The notes beneath the pieces were generated by a model that saw only the letters and a list, made by a program, of their open reading frames with translations, did not search any database and had not been told where the DNA came from. Both the position numbers and the translations under genes were made by a program. Below are positions 59,498 through 64,000 of a stretch of DNA of 64,000 bases, in pieces (within the stretch, counting starts at the first letter, position 1; each line of letters begins with the position of its first letter). Source of the stretch: Breviolum minutum Mf 1.05b.01. Taxonomy: Eukaryota > Sar > Dinophyceae > Suessiales > Symbiodiniaceae. The stretch spans positions 28,151 through 92,150 of the forward strand of contig DF240995.1 of the NCBI GenBank assembly GCA_000507305.1, in the 5' to 3' direction.

Positions 59498-59930
59498 CCT
59501 TCCAGTGAAGGCATTGCTTATGAATCTTCTTCCTCTGAAGACATCGATTCAAACATGAGTGTGCAGGACCATTCGTATGTCGTTTCATTCTATCAATGTT
59601 GTGACAGTGCATGCAAGTCACCCAAGTCAAAGAGACGGTCTTGTAACATGTTGTTTGGCTATTTTAATATGAATTCTGAGTATTTGATTTTGGATTCAAA
59701 CTATATCAAGTTTCAATTCGCAATATCAATATTCAGTGATACATCAGCCATGTATATCTCTTCTGTTGCCCCATGTCATATCACTGTCACTTTCAAAGAA
59801 AGCTCTTGGCAAGGATTCACAGCTGGAGGCGGAGGACTCCAGCTCTTTTGAGTTGGTGGATACTACTGATGACGAAGGACAAAATGCACACGAGGCATGC
59901 TCAGTCATGAAGTGTTTGGCAGGCATGTGA
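59498..59930 (+). CDS. Acidic C-terminal exons after the methyltransferase
   Basis: 59498-59556: PSSEGIAYESSSSEDIDSN. 59802-59930: ALGKDSQLEAEDSSSFELVD, TTDDEGQNAHEACSVMKCLA, GM, TGA. Acidic Ser-rich tails typical of disordered ends. The segment between is intron-like. Association with the methyltransferase is by position only. Confidence 0.4.
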
Positions 59931-60640
59931 CACCATGTTTTGACTGTGGCAGTTGACTCAAAACTCAGAATTTGACTGAGAACCTTCTAAGGTTAAGTGA
60001 TCAATTCTCCAGAACATAGCATGATCTGAGATCACAAGATATCACAAGATTCAATTCTGTAAAATCTAGCCAATTTCGATATTGCATTCAAATTCTCAAG
60101 TGTTCTGACTCCAGGTTTCGCATTTCATGTGGATGATGTAAAAACCCTTTCTTGTCAATAATGACGCATGGTAATATGATTTTAAAAATGTGTTTTTCTA
60201 TGTGACTGTCGTTAGTTCAACTCCTCCAAAAATAAAAGCAAATACAAATTCAAATTATTGACGAAAACAACTCTCAAGTCATAATATGGAAGACAAATAG
60301 GCAGGACCTTTTGATATTCCATGCATTATTTTGTAAGTGGCATTCTGTTGGTTGTCATTATTATAGCTGTCCATCAGGTCAGAGTCAGAAGACTTTTGAA
60401 AGGAGTCATGATCATAGCCTTACACACCCTATAGGCATATCATAGACTCAAAAACTGAAGCAAGATTCGAAAAAATTGAACCAATCCTCAATTAGGATAC
60501 ACCAAGCTTTGTTATTCAATGAATAATTTACTACACTTGCAAGTCATTGTGTCCATAACTTGGAAAGGAATTAATCATTGTCACAGTTGAAGGGCTGTTT
60601 CGGCTTCCCAGGACTGTTCTCAAAACTTAATTGTTTGATT
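59931..60640. other. No gene seen
   Basis: AT-rich stretch with scattered stops in all frames; no repeats of note. Confidence 0.4.
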
Positions 60641-60654
60641 TTTCTTTGCCCCAA

Positions 60655-60780
60655 GGGTCCTAACTCCAGGGGGTGCCCTAGTCCCACAGGCCCCACATGA
60701 AAGTGAGCAGGTGCCACATGAAAGCGAGCCAGTCGAGGCTCCAGTCGAGGAGGAGCTTCTCCGATGACCATTTGTCAGAA
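60655..60780 (+). CDS. Candidate exon with HESE repeat
   Basis: PGGALVPQAPHESEQVPHES, EPVEAPVEEELLR, TGA at 60766. Direct repeat VPHESE/APHESE. The minus frame is also open but low-complexity. Unknown. Confidence 0.35.
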
Positions 60781-61244
60781 GAGCATGGACTGTCAATGAT
60801 GATGAGACGACAATGTGACAGGTCTCAGGTCCACCCATCTCACTTATTTCAATGGGAAGTAGCATATGAGAGAGAGTGAGAGTTATGAATCTTTCCCTGC
60901 CAAGAATGACTGCATAGAATACCTAGATTAACAAGGCTTGATCAATCTCTACTTTCATTTTGTGCCCTGCCTGACACTGAAACGCAACAATTGGATGCAG
61001 CTAAGAATCTTCAAAAATGAACTGAATTCAGTTGTTCTTTTCGCGTTCACCATTCAACATAGCATTTTTGTACGTCCTCATGCACAAGAGACATGTCCTG
61101 TACATTCTGATAATTTTTGTGTGCCTGTTAGCTCCCCCAAACAGGAGTTAGTGCAATAGACATTGCCACTAGTTCCTGTATGAATGTAGGCAGTAGGCAT
61201 AAACATGATACTAATACTATCTCCTCTCTTTACTTCCAGATATA

Positions 61245-61330
61245 CTAGATCGGCTTCCAGGCAGGTTGTGTGCATTCGTGTAGGGTTTGTGTTCCTGGAA
61301 GCTCCCCGAAGCCAGGGTCAGTGCAACCAA
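61245..61330. repeat. Hairpin repeat, copy 1
   Basis: CGGCTTCCAGGCAGG and GTTCCTGGAAGC pair around a loop with 'gtgcattcgtg'; followed by 'ccgaagccagggtcagtgcaa'. A weaker relative lies at 61075-61155. Confidence 0.55.
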
Positions 61331-62209
61331 CATCTAAAAGGCACTAATAAGCAGTTTTCCTTCCACATACAGACAGAAGACTAGAGCAGGTCACAAACAT
61401 GTCCTGTACACGCTGCACCTTGATGAACCCACAAGTCCCCCCCCACAGGATGACTCTGTGGAAACATCACAAGTGCCAAGAGAGGTGGGGATTGGGTTGG
61501 AACAATGGATTAAGCTGTGTCATTTCAGGTCAATCAAATCAGTCTCAATTATATTCTTCAGACCTTTTTTTTGCACTTGATGTTCAAAAATGGGATTTTT
61601 CATTTTGATGATGTATCGATTTGCTTTATATATAATATGTACGATTTTGATTTATGATTTTGACATGGTATGATTTAAAGTGAAATGTATTTGATGAACA
61701 TTCAATGGATTGCTTACAATTCCAACCTTTGCAGCCTACAACGTGTTCTGTTCGTATTCAAGCCTTTAACCATTGATCATGGAAGAGTTGGGAATCCGAT
61801 TTTTTTTACAATAACAGTACAGTACAGTATCATTGATATCGATATCATTTATCATGTATCATTGTATCATTGTATCATTGTAGTCTTCGCTGTAGACTTG
61901 TCATCATGCAATTCTTAGCCAAGTCAAACACATCAAAATAATCATGACTTGAATTTGTCAGATTGCTGACCTGTCACCGGTCAATCATTAAATCAATGTC
62001 AAAAGTATAGTTGACATGACATGGCCTCTCATCTTGCCTTTTCCTCACAATATCATTTCACATGCAACCCATGTGACTCATATGACTTATGAGCCTTCAA
62101 AACCCCGAAAGCAGGAGTCAGTGCAAGGTAAAGAATGTATGTGCAAATGTCAAAATTCTGAATGGCTATATGGCTATATGATATGACAATGAGTTTTGGA
62201 ACTGGTTTA

Positions 62210-62305
62210 CCTCCACATGCACAAGATCAGCTTCCAGACATGTCGTGTGGATTCGTGTGGGATTTGTTTGCCTGGAAGCTTCCCCAAGCAGAGGTCAGCA
62301 CAATA
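62210..62305. repeat. Hairpin repeat, copy 2
   Basis: CAGCTTCCAGACATG and GCCTGGAAGCTTCCCC with 'gtggattcgtgtggg' in the loop; followed by 'caagcagaggtcagcacaa'. Clearly related to copy 1. Confidence 0.55.
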
Positions 62306-62444
62306 CACACCATGCATTCTTTGAAATATTGGCATTTTATTTAAATGGATATTGAAATTCTAAGCCAGCCAACCATGATGGGATGGTTTTTGGGAATTAC
62401 TTTTGAAGGGGGTTGGGATCAGGTTAAATTACAAGTTCGAGAAT

Positions 62445-62680
62445 TTTATCCATCTATTGTCAATTGTCGTCAATATAGCCGGTAAAGAGTTGCCTTTCCA
62501 TCAGGACGCAAAGGTAGAAGAAGAAGGAAAAAGTCCAAACATTTTGAAGGAGGCAGTTCTTTTGGATGTCATTGACAGTTGCCAGCATGGCAACTCTTTG
62601 TTTCATTGTTCTTCGCAGTCAGTGCAACATTTTGCAGTTTCAAGCAGTGCAAATTGTTGGATTTTTTCCAATCTATAAAA
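62445..62680 (+). CDS. Candidate exon
   Basis: Frame IVVNIAGKELPFHQDAKVEE, EGKSPNILKEAVLLDVIDSC, QHGNSLFHCSSQSVQHFAVS, TAA at 62677. An AAAG|G at 62513 may be an internal acceptor. Unknown family. Confidence 0.35.
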
Positions 62681-62723
62681 TGATTTTTTTGCCACACAGT
62701 TTGCGATCTATATACGGTATTCA

Positions 62724-63225
62724 TTGTTGCCTTGAAGGTTTGGAAAAGATTGTGGAAGTAAGACCCAGTGCTTAACTTTGTTGGGCAGTGGCAGGACAGG
62801 TCCATGCATTTCGAAGGGAGATAACTGTGATCAACTCAATTGTTCAAATCTTTACAAGTTGCCTTCAGTTGTTCATTTACGTTTGAATTTACATATGAGA
62901 TTCAATTGAAATTATTTTGTTATATGTGAATTAAAGTTGATATTATTTGATTCAATGCTGTTAGAAAACACCTCCTTTTGATGATGATGATGATGTTGAT
63001 GATGATGATGACGATGATGATGACTATGATTATGATGATGATGATTCAATGATGATGATGATGATGATGATGATTCAATGATGATGATGATGATGATTCA
63101 AATGATGAAGCTGATATCAATATGTTGGTAGTGATTTTCACAAATGAATGATATCACTTGTGTCCATGTCAGTCACCATGCAACTTGGCAGCCCATGCAG
63201 GAGTCGTGCTCAGCTTGCGTCACAT
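62724..63225. repeat. Tandem duplication, copy 1
   Basis: From TTGTTGCCTTGAAGGTTTGG to CAGCTTGCGTCACAT. Contains a GAT microsatellite at 62981-63106. Nearly the same sequence follows after the N. Confidence 0.85.
62981..63106. repeat. (GAT)n microsatellite
   Basis: Long imperfect GAT/GATTCAAT array. A short version is in the second copy at 63500-63530. Confidence 0.9.
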
Positions 63226-63226
63226 N
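63226..63226. other. Single N at a duplication junction
   Basis: The unresolved base lies exactly between the two copies. Other single N at 48534 and 58186 lie in AT-rich DNA. Confidence 0.95.
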
Positions 63227-63645
63227 TTGTTGCCTTGAAGGTTTGGAAAAGATTGTGGAAGTAAGACCCAGTGCTTAACTTTTCTGGGAAAAGGCAGGAC
63301 AGGTCCAAGCATTTCGAAGTGAGATAAGTGTGATCAACTCAATTCTTTCGAATATTTACAACTTGCCTTCAGTTGTTCATTTACGTTCAAATTTACATAT
63401 AATAATATTTGATTCAATTGAAATTATGTTAATGTTGTAATATATATTTTAGTCGTTGATATTATTTGATTTTCATGCCGTTAGAAGACACCTGCTTTTG
63501 ATGATGATGATGATGATAATGATGATAATGAAGCTGATATCAATATGGTAGTGATTTTCACAAATGAATGATATCACTTGTGTCCATGTCAGTCACCATG
63601 CAACTTGGCAGCCCATGCAGGAGTCGTGCTCAGCTTGCGTCACAT
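63227..63645. repeat. Tandem duplication, copy 2
   Basis: Starts TTGTTGCCTTGAAGGTTTGG and ends CAGCTTGCGTCACAT, about 83 bp shorter because the GAT repeat is shorter, with scattered substitutions. Confidence 0.85.
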
Positions 63646-64000
63646 GCATCGTAGTGGAAGAAAAACAAGCGCAGAGACTCCCACAAGAGATGCAGTGTTA
63701 TTAGGGTCAGTGGTGCTTCCCATCCTTCACACTTGGGTCTGAAAAGGTGTTGTATATCAATTTATTTTTAAATGTAATTATGAAATGGTAATACTTAACT
63801 AACTGGATAATGTCTTAAAGAGTTGTCTTAATTCTTGATGTCCTTTGTTCAATTTCAATTTGAATCTTTCCAGACAATCCAAGAAAAGGAGATTGATATC
63901 ACCGTGATTCGATATTTTGTTGAATATCAAAATATTTCATCAAGAAACATATTTGTTTTGTTTTTTTATATTAGTATTTTTCCACTATGTCAATGATATT
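63646..64000. other. No gene seen
   Basis: AT-rich end of the window without a supportable frame or repeat. Confidence 0.4.

Noticed and set aside
1-64000. Palindromes as bacterial terminators, CRISPR repeats, tRNA or rRNA genes
   Set aside because: The palindromes are long dispersed families with TA flanks, not spaced identical repeats. No cloverleaf or rRNA core sequence was recognised, and the gene structure is eukaryotic.

Overview
This looks like a window of nuclear DNA from a protist with very many introns, most likely a dinoflagellate or a close relative. The reasons are many short exons of about 50-200 nt, 3' splice sites mostly of the form AG|G, some candidate GC donors, and, in the right half, an HMG-box-like/zinc-finger gene and a cytosine DNA methyltransferase gene, both split over exons. 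No rRNA, tRNA, CRISPR or bacterial operon structure was seen. All reading was by eye. Most exon calls rest on an open frame that starts just after AG and stops at a plausible donor, and no similarity search could be run. The lineage is an inference.

Left part (1 to about 38.45 kb). This stretch alternates small candidate exons with dense short palindromic elements of about 80-180 bp. At least a dozen unrelated terminal-inverted-repeat families are present (named A-Z style here: B, C, D, D', E, F, G, H, I, J, K, L, M, N, Q, T, U, V, Z), nearly all flanked by TA as in Stowaway-type MITEs. Many lie exactly between exons. In four places (17.2-17.5, 18.2-19.0, 27.4-27.7 and 30.6-30.9 kb) the element is itself the intron: its first bases give GT, its last bases give AG, and the reading frame continues across. 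They behave as introner-like elements. Exons are mainly on the plus strand, with several well-bounded minus-strand exons interleaved. Gene boundaries cannot be fixed and I recognise no family in this part. Several patches are open in three or more frames, so individual exons are moderate or low confidence.

Boundary (about 38.45-39.3 kb). Palindromic elements stop abruptly and give way to AT-rich DNA with short tandem repeats.

Right part (39-64 kb). (i) 39.4-42.3 kb holds a plus-strand gene ending in a large exon that is Lys/Glu-rich, then Pro/Met-rich, then acidic. (ii) 43.4-55.7 kb holds exons of one or more plus-strand genes, probably one large protein. It has a Ser-rich basic segment, a long Cys/Trp/His-rich core, an HMG-box-like segment and a C-terminal PARP-type-like zinc finger. 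A seven-A run at 51741 breaks the frame. (iii) 56.3-59.9 kb carries separate exons with C5-cytosine methyltransferase motifs VIII and X. (iv) 60-64 kb is sparse, with hairpin repeats, GAT microsatellites and a tandem duplication whose junction is a single N, probably an assembly join.
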